Assembly (NCBI GenBank): GCA_010645155.1
Contig: JAAGOF010000122.1
Location: 185,019 to 249,018 of the forward strand
Source: Tigriopus japonicus
Taxonomy: Eukaryota; Arthropoda; Copepoda; Harpacticoida; Harpacticidae
Direction of reading: 5' to 3'
DNA length: 64,000 nt
Shown here: positions 1-10,468 of the stretch, in pieces
How the letters are laid out: every line of letters starts with the position of its first letter
Numbering within the stretch: position 1 is the first letter of the stretch
Notes under the pieces: model-generated
Database searches by the model: none
Seen by the model: only the letters and a program-made list of their open reading frames with translations
What the model was told of the DNA's origin: nothing
Program-made: the position numbers and the translations under genes

Positions 1-136
1 GTGATGATGTCATGATTTCCTTACGTAAGCAATTCTGCCTTTAACTTATAAGCGTTTGACAACCAGAAATACACTTCCATCTTACCACTTGATCAGTGAA
101 CTCGTTCTCTCTTCTTTACCACTCGATACGATCTTG
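1..136 (+). repeat. 5' LTR of element A (a few bases missing)
   Basis: This sequence matches 22235-22372 with about five substitutions and one trinucleotide difference. It ends immediately before a primer-binding site. The exact LTR end is uncertain by a few bases because the left target duplication is outside the window. Confidence 0.8.
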
Positions 137-139
137 CGA

Positions 140-152
140 TGGCGCAGTCGGT
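140..152 (+). other. Primer-binding site of element A
   Basis: TGGCGCAGTCGGT follows the 5' LTR. It is the sequence expected for priming by the 3' end of a tRNA-Ser, as in the Drosophila 17.6/297 group. The tRNA identity is from memory of that family. Confidence 0.75.
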
Positions 153-363
153 TAGTACGAATTCTTAAAGTACATCCGTCTGTGGCTTTCCTGATCTGAG
201 ACTTGTGGTCTCAACGCTTTTCGGTGTTCGACATTTGGTGTGCGAGGATCATTTCCCTGGAATCCCATCCATCCCATTTCTGTGGTGTTGAAACTTGGAT
301 TTCCGAATTTCCTGTGGTGCACTCGATCCGTGGATTCGTCATTCCCCTTGGCTTGTATCCGTC

Positions 364-1437
364 ATGCCCAACCGAGATGAGCTTCAAGTCTTGAAGGCCA
401 GTCGCCGAGGCTTCAAAGCTGCTCTTACCCGAGCTAGGAATGAGGCTGAGTCCGCGTTGAACGATTATGTCGTGGGTGAGCATCCAACATTATTGGAAAG
501 ATTTGTTAATCATTGGGAAGATCGATTACAAAAGTACCTGAATGCCGAGGATCAGGTGATCTGCCATCTCGCAGCTGATGCGGCCGATGCAGATCCAGCC
601 GTAGATGGACACCTTGCAGCATTTTTCAATGCTCAATCAAAGTTGATCGGATTTCAACGAGACGTGGATGCCGCTTTACTCCGAGCCGAGGCTAGTGGGC
701 GTTCTCCACCAGGTCGTTCTCTTCCAAGAGTCGATGTAAAGAAGCCTCCTTTACTTCAGGACGACACTGATCATAAGACGTTTGTACGATGGCGTCCGTT
801 GTGGGTAAATTATTCGAACCTTGTCTATTTAGATCAAAGGGCACAATCCATCCAAGTGGGTCTATTTTGGGAATGCTTCTCGTCGGGTTTCCTGAGGATC
901 ATCCAACATTCACTAGGAATCAAACAAGATACTGGTCGAACTGTTGTTGAAATATTGGATTTGGTTGAGGCCTACTTACAAAGCTTGAGGAACATTCACC
1001 TCGACATGAGGGATCTTTTGGCGGTGCGACAGAAAGAAGGCCAAGATTATTCTTCTTTTTGCACTTCGCTTTGTGAAGCAGCAGATTATGCTGACACTGC
1101 CAAGATCACCAAAGATCTTCTCCTCATCGCTCTATCATTTCAGAGGATGAGGATTGATAGCGACAAGACGAAGTTGATGGAACGTAATCCCACAACATTT
1201 GATGAGGCCCGAAAGTGTGTTCTTGAACTGGAGACTAATCGTCGTGGAGTCCGTGGATTCAATTCTCAAAACCCAGTTCCCGAGGTCGGTGCTCTCGATC
1301 AAGCCGTTCATGTGGCGAAATCCACGTACAAGAAAAATGGAGGAAAAGGGGGTAAGATACCTTTCAAAAAGTCAGGGTATTCTGAGAAATGTCAATTTTG
1401 TGGCCTCACCAAGACCCATTCCCGCGATGAGTGTCCG
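364..1437 (+). pseudogene. Element A gag, N-terminal part
   Basis: This encodes the capsid/nucleocapsid polyprotein of element A. The chosen start at 364 begins MPNRDELQ; an upstream in-frame ATG at 295 lies in poorly conserved leader. The ~358 residues include a charged N-terminus, an FVRWRPLWVNY stretch like the FDDWRDLYENY stretch of element J's gag, and a first zinc knuckle near the end (CQFCGLTKTHSRDEC, CX2CX5HX4C). The frame is cut at 1437 by the LTR of element B. It resumes at 9878 with the second knuckle, so the gene was intact here before B inserted. Confidence 0.8.
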
Positions 1438-1554
1438 TGTAGCTCCCGCTCGCTAATCTCGCTCGCGCTCATAGTTGATTGAAGTTTACTTGTTCGAATA
1501 TGTCATGATAAAAATACACTCTTATTCTATCAAAGCATTTCGTCAAACGCTTTA
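1438..1554 (+). repeat. 5' LTR of element B
   Basis: It starts TGTAGCTC and ends GCTTTA. It is 117 bp long and nearly identical to 9756-9872. The preceding GTCCG is the target duplication. Confidence 0.92.
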
Positions 1555-1555
1555 T

Positions 1556-1568
1556 TGGTGACCCCTAC
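1556..1568 (+). other. Primer-binding site of element B
   Basis: TGGTGACCCCTAC starts two bases after the LTR. Sites of the TGGTGACCCC type are common in gypsy elements of marine invertebrates. The tRNA is not identified here. Confidence 0.6.
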
Positions 1569-1605
1569 ATTTGACCGAGCGTTTCTTGATCAAACTTCTT
1601 CAAAC

Positions 1606-2349
1606 ATGCAGGATGAATCGAAATCCAACATTCCTTCTGATGGTGAATCTTCGGTCGCATTGTTGTCCAGAGTAGCTGTCAAACTTCCAACATTTTGGAC
1701 GGCTCAACCGAAAATTTGGTTCGCCCAGGCAGAAGCTCAATTCGCTTTAAAGAAAATCACCGTGGATGATACCAAATATTTCCACCTCGTGGGTTCCTTG
1801 GATCAAGACGCAGCATTGAGAGTGGCTGACCTCATCTATGATCCTCCGGAAGTGAATAAATACTCTCTTCTCAAGGCACGCCTTTTAGCCACCTTCACGC
1901 TTTCCAAGTATCAGATGTCCCAGAAGCTTCTTGGAATGGCTCCATTAGGCGATCGGCGTCCTTCGCAACTGATGGACGAGATGTTGGCTTTACTTGGTGG
2001 ACATAAACCTTGTTCCTTCTTGTTCACTATTTTCATGGATCTCTTGCCCCCAACGATCCGTCCACATCTGTTTCCACTCATGGAAACGACGTCTGCCCGT
2101 GATTTGGCGTTGGCGGCCGACGGTTTGATGTCATCTGGAATTTCCTCAATCTCGTTTGTACGCAAGAAAATTAATAAGCCGGGGAAAGTCCCTTGGAAAA
2201 GTGAAAATTCCTCTGAGAAAAGTTGGTGCCGTCTTCATCGCAAGTTTGGTGTCAAAGCATTTCATTGTGAGCCTCCATGTTCCTTTGACCCGTCTCGTAA
2301 TACTCGCGTTAATTCGGTCCAGGGAAACGAGGAGGCCGACCATCTTTAA
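1606..2349 (+). CDS. Element B gag-like protein
   Basis: This is an open frame of 247 residues from the ATG at 1606 to the stop at 2349. It contains [20 protein letters not shown] near the N-terminus and a WCRLHRKFG...C.PPCSF tail. Both are hallmarks of the gag of many invertebrate gypsy elements, in which this tail replaces a classical CCHC knuckle. It lies just downstream of the LTR and primer site and just upstream of the protease. No stop or frameshift is visible within it. Confidence 0.8.
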   Translation: MQDESKSNIPSDGESSVALLSRVAVKLPTFWTAQPKIWFAQAEAQFALKKITVDDTKYFHLVGSLDQDAALRVADLIYDPPEVNKYSLLKARLLATFTLSKYQMSQKLLGMAPLGDRRPSQLMDEMLALLGGHKPCSFLFTIFMDLLPPTIRPHLFPLMETTSARDLALAADGLMSSGISSISFVRKKINKPGKVPWKSENSSEKSWCRLHRKFGVKAFHCEPPCSFDPSRNTRVNSVQGNEEADHL

Positions 2350-2351
2350 AT

Positions 2352-3469
2352 AAAATCGGTGGTCGGTTACTTTTTGTCACAAATAAAAATAATAATTGTT
2401 CTTACCTCGTTGATTCCGGTGCTCAAGTTAGCGTTCTCCCCGTGACCCGTCAAATGCGATCTTTGACCCGTTATCCAACTTTTCTGGCCGCAAATGGGTC
2501 GACCATTTATTCCTATGGGACGAAGTCGTGTGTCATGAAATTGGGAGAACAGACGTTTAAGTGGAATTTCTACGTTGTGGATATTAATCAAGCTATCTTA
2601 GGTGCCGATTTTCTTCGTGCCAATAATTTGGTTGTTGATCTCCTTCAAAACCGTCTCTTTAATCCCATCTCTAAAAAAGTCATTGTGGGCCATCTCGGCC
2701 AAGCCGAAGCCCCTGCTCTTTCACTCTTGAGAGAGGTCGCAACGTGTTCTTTCTCAGCCATTCTGGACGAGTTTCCAGAACTGTTGATTCCATCTTTCAA
2801 CGAAGCAGATCCAAAACATGGTATTAAGCATCGGATTCATACTAATGGCCAAACTGTCTTCTCGAGACCGAGAAGGTTAGTTGGTGAGAAACTCGGTGTT
2901 GTCAAATCCGAATTTAAATCCATGCTTGAAATGAGGATATGCGGGCGGTCTTCTTCAGATATGGCTTCGCCCCTTCATGTTGTGCCGAAACCGAATGGCG
3001 GTTGGCGACTGGTGGGCGATTACCGGCGGTTGAATGACATCACAGTACCGGATCGTTACCCTGTTCCACATATCCAAGATTTTGCCGATCGTCTCAGTGG
3101 GTGTACAATTTTCTCCAAAGTAGACCTCGTGAGAGGCTACAACCAGATTCCTATGCATCCGGATGATGTTGGAAAGACAGCAGTTACAACCCCCTTTGGG
3201 TTGTTTGAATTCTTGCGAATGCCTTTTGGCCTGAAAAATGCCGCCCAAACGTTTCAACGTCTAATGGATTCAGTTGTGGGGGACCTCGATTTCATCTACG
3301 TGTATCTACGGTAGATGATATCTTGGTAGCCAGCTCATCACCTGAACAACATCGTGAACACCTCCGCATTGTGTTTCAAAGATTATCTGCGAATGGTTTA
3401 GTTCTCAATCGAAAAAAGTGCCTCTTTGGAAAGACCGAACTCCCTTTCTTAGGTCATTGCATCAATGCC
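2352..3469 (+). pseudogene. Element B protease and RT, 5' part of pol
   Basis: The aspartic protease has [13 protein letters not shown] near 2420 and [16 protein letters not shown] near 2595. The RT follows, with the [19 protein letters not shown] motif near 2980, [14 protein letters not shown] near 3112 and [17 protein letters not shown] near 3222. At the YxDD box the frame is broken near 3306. A short CTACG duplication seems to have been inserted between the YVY and the VDD-encoding bases, giving a stop at 3312-3314. The downstream frame continues the RT to 3469, where element J interrupts it. It would make the gag-independent polymerase of B if intact. Confidence 0.82.
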
Positions 3470-3575
3470 TGTAAAGAGTCGTCTAAGAATTCGACAAGAA
3501 CTTTATTAACGAGGAGGGAATGGCGAACCACAGCGGATCCCCGAAATCAGGGTGACAGGAATTAAACTCCTTACA
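3470..3575 (-). repeat. 3' LTR of element J
   Basis: 106 bp, identical to 7707-7812. On the minus strand it follows a purine-rich tract (3576-3590) that would be the plus-strand primer. It contains a possible AATAAA-type signal on the minus strand near 3501. Confidence 0.92.
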
Positions 3576-3590
3576 TCCCCCTTACGGGGA
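3576..3590 (-). other. Polypurine tract of element J
   Basis: On the minus strand the bases immediately before the 3' LTR read GTAAGGGGGA, a typical plus-strand primer tract. Confidence 0.6.
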
Positions 3591-3593
3591 GCT

Positions 3594-6500
3594 TCAAGGC
3601 TGATAACGGTCCGGACATCTTCGTGGACGAGTTGAATGTCTTGGAACAGTTGATGGCCTTGAAGTTAAAGACGGAGAACGGCAAGGTTGATGAATTGGGA
3701 GGACTGAAGGCGTTTCTTTGTGTGGTTTGAGTTGGCGGCGATTCCTACGGGTCTCCTTACCTTTTATTTGAATGTAATATGATTGTCCATCCTTGTGAAC
3801 GTCTAATATTTGTGTCTTGGATGACCACCGTTTCGTAAAAGGATTTTGAACTCTCACTTCTTCACCGACCGTGAGGGGCCTTTGATGAAGACTCGAGGCA
3901 AATCGCAAACTTTCTTGACGGGAACGAGAATCGGCTCTCTTCAGATCATGTTTGATTAAATCAATAGGTGGGGTGATATCCACACGTGTTGGAATGCGAG
4001 TTCGAAGCACTCGAGAAAACATCCTCATTGCTGGGGATGCTCCATCCTCCCGAGGGGTTTTTCTCAAAAGGAGAATTGCTTCTAGGGCTTCAGTGGTGGA
4101 TATATCGACCTTCGGTAATTTCAAAAGGGTTTCCTTCAGAGTTCTCACTGTCCTTTCTGCCAACCCGTTTGATTGAGGATTGTACGGCGATGAAGGGCAC
4201 CATTCAGTACCCCAAGTGTGGCAGAAAGATGCGAAGATAGAAGATGAGAATTGAGGTCCATTGTCATTGCGTATGACCAAGGGAAAACCAAACATTGAAA
4301 AAATTTGACGACAGGCTTGTATAATGGAGGAAGCATCGGGCGAATTCGGCCATTGGTAAATCCATGGAAACCCGGTGTAACGGTCAGCTACAGCCAGAAA
4401 GTGTTTCCCTCCAATTTCAAACAAGTCCATCGCGATTTCCTCCATTGGATGTAAAGGAAGATCACCGATGTAGGGTGGTAGAGCAGGTAAGGATGGACGA
4501 ATTTCTTGGCAATTAGGACATGACTCAACTGTAGAACGGATATCGGAAGTCATTCCCGGCCAGTACACGGACTGTCTGGCCAATCACTTAGTTGCTTCAA
4601 TACCTTGATGGGCTGAATGTAATTTTGAAAGAACCACTCTTCGTTGAGTTTGTGGAACAACCACTCTATGTCCCAATAAAATTAATCCACGATCAACAGA
4701 TAAATTCGGTCACAAAGTCTTGAAAGGTTGAATAGGATCGTGTCCGTGTAAAATTGCGTCATGGACTTCCACGTAGTCTGGATCGGTTAAGGCCGCAGAT
4801 CGAAGTGAGTCCATAGCCAAAGAAGAAGAATCCGTACACGCAGCAATAATCATCGTTTTTGAATCTTCATGGAGGTCGAGGTCCTCAGGTTCAGGGTCGC
4901 TGACTGGTGATCGGGAAAGTGCATCAGGCAAACAATGGGTGCTGCCTTTTTTCCATGAAATAGTGTAAATGTAACCATTCAATTTGCAAAGATAATTTTG
5001 AATACGAAGATTCTCAACAGACGCCAAAGATTTTTGACCCAGGAGTGATACCAAGGGGTCATGGTCTGTTAAAATGTGAAATGGCTGTCCCAACAGGTAA
5101 AGACGACATTTTCGAACTGCCCAGACAACCGCCAGGGCCTCTAACTCTACCATGGCATATCTGGTCTCAGGGTCTTGAAGGAACCTGGAGCCACATTGAA
5201 TGAGAAGAGGACGTCGGTCTTCATCACGTTGTAGGAGTAGATCTCCCAGTCCCCGTCTTGATGCGTCAGTGTGAAGCTCAATGGGTCGGGAAGGATCGAA
5301 TTGGTGAAGGGATGGAGGCGATGCAAGTTCAGTTTTGACTACTTCGAATGCTCGATCGAAGTCTGCATTCCATTGGAAGGGCGTGTCAGTGCTTAAAAGT
5401 GAACGTAAAGGTGAAGCAGCATTAGCGATCTTGTTCGAAAAATGACCCAATTGGTTCACCAGACCAATAAAACTTCGTAATTCCGATCGGGTCTGAGGTG
5501 GCGGAAACTTTGTTATAGCTTCAACTTTTGTTGGATCTGCTTTGAAGCCACCCGGATGAATCATAAATCCGGCAAATTTCACTTCCGTTTTGGCAATGAC
5601 CACCTTCTTTGGATTGATTGTTATTCCATGACGGCGACAACGATCAAGAACAGAGCACACAGTAGTGATGTGGTCGATGAAGGATTCTGAATGAATCAAA
5701 ATATCGTCAACAACTTTAACCACACCTTCAATTCCTTCCAGAGCGATATCGCCCCGAAGACAGTACGCATCTCCCGTGGCGATGAAACCCATGGGTGCAC
5801 GAATATATTGGAATTTCCCCCATGGAGTTATGAAGGCTGTGAGTTCCCGGCAATCAGGGTGAAGCATCATTTGCCAATACCCGGATTTAGCATCCATGGT
5901 GGTGAAAAAACGTGATTTTGGGCCCACGGATGAAACTCCTATATGAGGGGTAGGAACAGGATGAACAGGTCTACGGACCTGCTTGTTTAAAGCCGTCAAA
6001 TCGGCGCAAATTCGAACTCCTCCATCCTTTTTCGGTAAAACCACCATTGGGTGACACCAATCAGTTGCACGATCGCCAACATGTTCAATAATGGTGTCGG
6101 AAGTCATTCGCTCAAGCTCCGACTTGGTAGCATCTCGGGAAGAAAAAGGAACAGGACGAGCAGTATAAATTTGGAAAGGCCGCGCATCGGGTTTGAGATT
6201 GATCATCATTGGCTCACCAACACTTTCACCTTTCATAACGGGAAGGGTAATATCCACATTAAACACATCGGAATATAATTCTCTCAATCTTACTTCAATC
6301 TCAGACAAAGTAACGTCGTCGGGACAATTGGGGAGAGATTGGATCCAAAGAGATACGTCCAACCATGCTCCAGAGATGACTTTGGGAAACGAAGTATGAA
6401 TTAGTGACAGGGAACGGCAGGCATTTAGGGATAAATAGGCTCCCTTGATCCCATGACCGACAAAACATGTTTCACGATGAATTTTTGAGTGACCGACAAT

Positions 6501-6620
6501 CTTTAGCTCAAGAACCACTGAACCAAGAATGTGTAATGAAGAGCCATCAACACCAAGAACCTTTGTGGAATTGGTTGCAAGAAGATCAGTTATTGAAAGA
6601 TCCGAAGCGGTCGCATTGAG
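3594..6620 (-). pseudogene. Element J pol: protease remnant, RT, RNase H, integrase
   Basis: This is a single minus-strand frame from about 6620 down to 3594. The protease C-terminal half comes first (TKVLGVDGS); its active site is missing. RT has VVLPKKDGGVRICADLTALN and a VVDDIL catalytic box. RNase H has ELHTDASRRGLG and LTDHDP. Integrase has YWPGMTSDI, the CPNC pair, MDLFEIGG, RNDNGPQFSSS and NGLAERTVR, giving the D,D,E set. In-frame TGA stops lie at 4710-4712 and 4584-4586. No frameshift is needed to connect the domains. RT belongs to the group with a VVDD rather than YxDD box, as in elements A, C and H. Confidence 0.85.
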
Positions 6621-6623
6621 TCA

Positions 6624-6890
6624 ATGTTCGAACTATTACAACTTCGGCAACACGAAAATCAACCTATTGATTCGTTTATATCCAAGATTCAGAGACAGGT
6701 TCGTTATGTCGGCGAAATCTATGAGGATGCTCTCATACGCGCTTGCTTGCTGATTGGCATCAACAATGAAGATATTCGATCAAAAATACTCGCCAAGGTC
6801 CCACCTCCGAATTTGGAGGATACCATTGCTATAATTCAAGCTGAAGAAACTGCAATTAAGGATAATACTCAACTGCATAATCGTAAATCT
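6624..6890 (+). pseudogene. Inverted gag segment within element J
   Basis: A plus-strand frame encodes the middle of a gag (LLQLRQHENQPIDSFISKIQ and ILAKVPPPNLEDTIAIIQAE). The surrounding element J reads on the minus strand. The minus-strand gag stops at the equivalent point (YRSVNVDL), so this block is the continuation of the same gag turned around in place. The gag knuckles and the protease active site that should follow are absent. Confidence 0.75.
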
Positions 6891-7561
6891 ACATTGACCG
6901 ACCGGTAAGCACGTAATTTATCCTGAATTTTATCCAAAATTTCCGAAGAAGTAAGTGCAGTGTCTCTTGAAATCCCATAAACATTTCTAATGATTTCAAG
7001 AAAATCTGGACTGAAAAAGGACCACAAAATCGCCCGCTGATTTGAATCAGGAGCACCAATTAATCCGGTTTGGACAAGATAATTTTCATACAAATCTCGC
7101 CAATCGTCGAAACGTGCTAAATCCACGGAATCATCAAGGTTCGGAGGGGCTTTAGCCTTAACGCTTTGTCTATGCGAAGATATCTCGGATGTTGAAAATG
7201 GGGCCGAAGTATTGCTTGGATTTGACGGTTGTTGACGGAGATGAAAAAGAAACTTCGCCACGTCTTGGGCGGAATCTTCACGTTCAGCCAAAATATTTTC
7301 CTCTGCCTCGACGTTTGGGTCTCCAACTTCATAAAGTGTCAGAAGTGAAGATGCAAATCGATCAACGGCTGACCGATAAGATGCCAAGCTATCCTCAATG
7401 GCCTGAATTGTACCAGGGCGGAGATCAGAAGGAGGTATATCCTTAATCACTTCAAAATCATTCGATAGATTCCGAAAAGTGCGAGTCAAGTGTGCTTTAC
7501 ATCCGCGATGTGAACGGCGGGCCGATTCCATGACAAATCCGTTTTGTTCCAGATAGGACAA
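6891..7561 (-). pseudogene. Element J gag, N-terminal part
   Basis: Minus-strand frame of ~220 residues with LARFDDWRDLYENYLVQTGL and an SSEILDKIQDKLRAYRS stretch. It is related in pattern to the gag of element A. The first codon of the open frame is TTG; an ATG at 7531 (MESARRSHRG) is a more likely start. The C-terminal part is lost or inverted (6624-6890), so the product would lack the nucleocapsid. Confidence 0.75.
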
Positions 7562-7692
7562 ACATTCGAACAGTTAGCAGACAAGTGAAGTAAAAGTGGG
7601 AACAATCAGTCAAGGATCAAAATCTCCGAAATTCCACAGGGATAAAATGGCAAGCAGTCATGGGTGTGGTGGATCAAAAAGGTAGACCCGTA

Positions 7693-7706
7693 CACCGACT
7701 GCGCCA
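7693..7706 (-). other. Primer-binding site of element J
   Basis: On the minus strand TGGCGCAGTCGGTG abuts the 5' LTR. It is the same tRNA-Ser type site as in elements A and G. Confidence 0.75.
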
Positions 7707-7812
7707 TGTAAAGAGTCGTCTAAGAATTCGACAAGAACTTTATTAACGAGGAGGGAATGGCGAACCACAGCGGATCCCCGAAATCAGGGTGACAGGAATT
7801 AAACTCCTTACA
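7707..7812 (-). repeat. 5' LTR of element J
   Basis: 106 bp, identical to 3470-3575. It is followed by the ATGCC target duplication at 7813-7817. Confidence 0.92.
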
Positions 7813-7817
7813 ATGCC

Positions 7818-8459
7818 AATGGAATCCGACCCTTGCAGGAGAAAATTAGAGCAATTGAAACGTTCCCCATTCCTGAGACTGTTTCTCAACTTCGTGAGTT
7901 CATCGGTATGATTACCTTTTATCATCGTTTTCTGCCCGGTTTATCTCACGCTTTTGCTCCTTTGCATGAGGCCCTTAATGGCAGTCCTAAGACATTAGAG
8001 TGGTCGTTTGATTTGAACAAAGCTTTTCAGATGGCGAAGGGCCTTCTGGTGCGTACCACTCTTTTGGCTTTTCCCGTCACCTCTGCTCCACTTGCTCTCA
8101 CCACGGACGCTAAGAAGTCGCTGTTGGCGCTGTCCTTGAGTAGTTTGTTCAGGGTGACTGGCAACCGCTTGCTTTCTTTTCCCGAAAATTGAGAGATCCG
8201 GAAAAGAAGTACTCGACTTACGATTTGGAACTTCTGGCAATTTATTTGGCTATCCGACATTTCCGTCATTTTGTCGAAGGGCAAAATTTGACGATCTATA
8301 CAGATCACAAACCTCTAATATTTGCCTTTTCCAAATCCACTGACCCCCTCAGTAACAGTCAACATCGTCACGTGTTGTTTATTTCTGAATTCACTACCAA
8401 CATCAAACGCATCGCTGGGAAATCCAATGTGGTGGCCGACGCCTTGTCTCGAATTTGTT
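7818..8459 (+). pseudogene. Element B RT end and RNase H
   Basis: The B frame resumes after element J with LREFIGMITFYHRFLPGL, the RT connection typical of gypsy elements. RNase H follows, with [34 protein letters not shown] and the closing [10 protein letters not shown]. The frame shifts near 8190, between RLLSFPEN and [10 protein letters not shown], so the RNase H is broken. Confidence 0.8.
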
Positions 8460-9694
8460 CCATGACTCCTTCCATCACCCCGGAATCAATCCGTGATGTC
8501 CAGTTAGCGGATTCGGAAACACCAATGGTCCGCACTTCCTTGACGGCGTTGACGTGGGAGGACGTAGAAGTGTTTCCTGGAGTGTCTCTTCTCTGTGATG
8601 TATTCACTCGTCGACCTAGGCCGTGGATGCCTTTGGACTTTCGAAAGTGTGTGTTTGATGAAATACACGCCACTTCCCATCCTGGAGCAAGAGCATCTAG
8701 GCGGTTGATCTCGAAGTTCTATGTCTGGCATGGTCTCAGTCGTGACATCAACCAATGGGTTCGAGAGTGCGTTTCTTGTCAACAGGCCAAAATCTCAAGA
8801 CATACACGTTCGCCGGTGGAACATCTGGAAATCCCCTCGACTCGCTTCAAGGTCATTCATGTCGACCTTGTGGGCCCTTTGGCGAGTTCAAGTGGCATGC
8901 GATACCTACTCACGATTGTCGATCGTTTCTCTCGTTGGCCGGAAGCATTTCCGATTTCGGACATTACAGCTGAAACGTGTGCCCAAACGCTATTGGGTGG
9001 GTGGATTTCTCCTTTTGGTTTACCCGACACTATTATTTCCGATCGGGGAGCTCAGTTCACTTCTTCTCTATGGAAACGACTCACGCATTTCTTGGGTTTC
9101 AAGATACATCACACCACCGCTTACCATCCTAAATCGAATGGCATGGTAGAGCGATTTCATCGGCGACTCAAAGAAGCTTTACGGGCTCGTCGAGCTGGTT
9201 GTGATTGGTTTTCTGAGTTACCGTGGATTCTCCTTGGGATTCGCACATGTCCAAATGATGACTCGGGTCTTTCACCCGCTCAAATTATTTATGGAACAAC
9301 TCTGCGTGTACCTGGGGTTTTGTGTGGTCATTTGACTAGGGAGGTGTCATCTTCTCAACTCTACCAAGAAGTTAGTTCATCGCTTCGGAACTAAGTTCCT
9401 TCACCAACTCAATTCCATGGCCAACCAAAGTCATTTGTTTCTCCATCCCTCCAACATTGTGCACAAGTGTGGTTGAGGGTAGATGGAATACGATATTCAC
9501 TGGTTCCTCCGTATGAGGGACCTTTTGAAGTGGTGAGTCGAAGTTCAAAAACATTTGTGATCGATTTGAACGGAACAAAGAGAACAGTCAGCGTTGACCG
9601 GCTCAAACCCGTCATTTCCTGCGAAGACAGTGACTTGCCCAGGAAAACCCGTTCAGGTCGTACGATCAAGCCAGTGATTCGATTTGAAGCATGA
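8460..9694 (+). pseudogene. Element B integrase
   Basis: Integrase core with the HHCC region ([10 protein letters not shown] ... CVSCQQAK), the first Asp in VDLVGPL near 8860, the second in [14 protein letters not shown] near 9033, and the Glu in [13 protein letters not shown] near 9137. The frame breaks near 9394. The C-terminal module resumes at about 9465 with VWLRVDG ... PPYEGPFEVVS, a GPF/Y-type domain, and ends at the stop at 9692-9694. In an active element it would insert the cDNA with a 5-bp duplication, as seen here. Confidence 0.85.
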
Positions 9695-9743
9695 TTTTAG
9701 TTTTTTTGTCTCCTTAAAACTTACATCATTAACCCACATTCCT

Positions 9744-9755
9744 GCAGGGGGGCCG
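9744..9755 (+). other. Polypurine tract of element B
   Basis: GCAGGGGGGCCG lies directly before the 3' LTR at 9756. Confidence 0.65.
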
Positions 9756-9872
9756 TGTAGCTCGCACTCGCTAATCTCGCTCGTGCTCATAGTTGATTGA
9801 AGTTTACTTGTTCGAATATGTCATGATAAAAATACACTCTTATTCTATCAAAGCATTACGTCAAACGCTTTA
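9756..9872 (+). repeat. 3' LTR of element B
   Basis: 117 bp, TGTAGCTC to GCTTTA, nearly identical to 1438-1554. It is followed by GTCCG, the target duplication, after which the gag frame of element A resumes. Confidence 0.92.
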
Positions 9873-9877
9873 GTCCG

Positions 9878-10468
9878 GCCCAGAAATCAAAATGTCACGG
9901 TTGTGGGCGTACAGGTCATTGGCAGCTTGCATGTCGCCAGAAAGATCATTCCAAGAAAGCGGGTGGTCTTCATCTTCATGGGACAACGTCTCCCCATCGT
10001 GAACGTGCCAACCGGATTGACGTGAATGTTTTCCCTTGTGGATCATCGAAGTCAGTCAGCCTCCGATTTTGCGCTGATACTGGAGCCGACGTCAATATAA
10101 TGGGTATGAATCAATTTCGCGATTCAGACATATGTCAATTAACGCCTATTAAGCAATGTTTACCAAGCTCCACCGTTTCTGGTGTTGATGGTCGTCCCCT
10201 TAATCTTGTCGGTTCGTTCCAGTCCGATTTGTCTTTGGATGGTGAACACATTGCCCGTAACGTGACCATTATTGTCAGTCATGATATCGACGATGCATAC
10301 CTCAGTTTGGAGGCGTGTCGAGTCTTGGAAATTGTGGGGCCCACTTTCCCTCAACCAGCCATTTCTGTAATAGAGCAGAAAAAGGTCGAAATATCTCCTA
10401 ATCCAGTCAGTCCTATTTGGCCGTTGAAAGAGCGAGAAGAATGGATTTCAACCTTCTTCACCCTCTAG
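9878..10468 (+). pseudogene. Element A gag end (second zinc knuckle) and protease
   Basis: The frame continues gag from 1437 with CHGCGRTGHWQLAC (CX2CX4HX4C). The protease follows, with active site FCADTGADVNIMG near 10072, LSLEACRVLEIVG near 10300 and a linker. It ends at a stop at 10466-10468. The RT continues in another frame that opens upstream (10417), so a frameshift lies in 10417-10468. Confidence 0.8.

Larger units (their letters stand above)
3470..7812 (-). mobile_element. Gypsy element J nested in pol of element B
   Basis: Two 106-bp LTRs (3470-3575 and 7707-7812) appear identical at every base. They are flanked by ATGCC (3465-3469 and 7813-7817). The element reads on the minus strand with gag, protease remnant, RT, RNase H and integrase. 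LTR identity implies a recent insertion, the youngest layer in this part of the stack together with element C. The copy is defective: it has two stops in pol and an inverted block replacing the gag/protease junction. Confidence 0.92.
1438..9872 (+). mobile_element. Gypsy element B inserted in gag of element A
   Basis: Two 117-bp LTRs (1438-1554 and 9756-9872) differ at only about four positions. They are flanked by the 5-bp duplication GTCCG (1433-1437 and 9873-9877). The interior has gag, protease, RT, RNase H and integrase with a GPF-type C-terminus, the order of a Ty3/gypsy element. The gag resembles the widespread invertebrate type with a PPFW-like start and a WC...H...C tail. Element J is inserted at 3470-7812. 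Confidence 0.92.
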
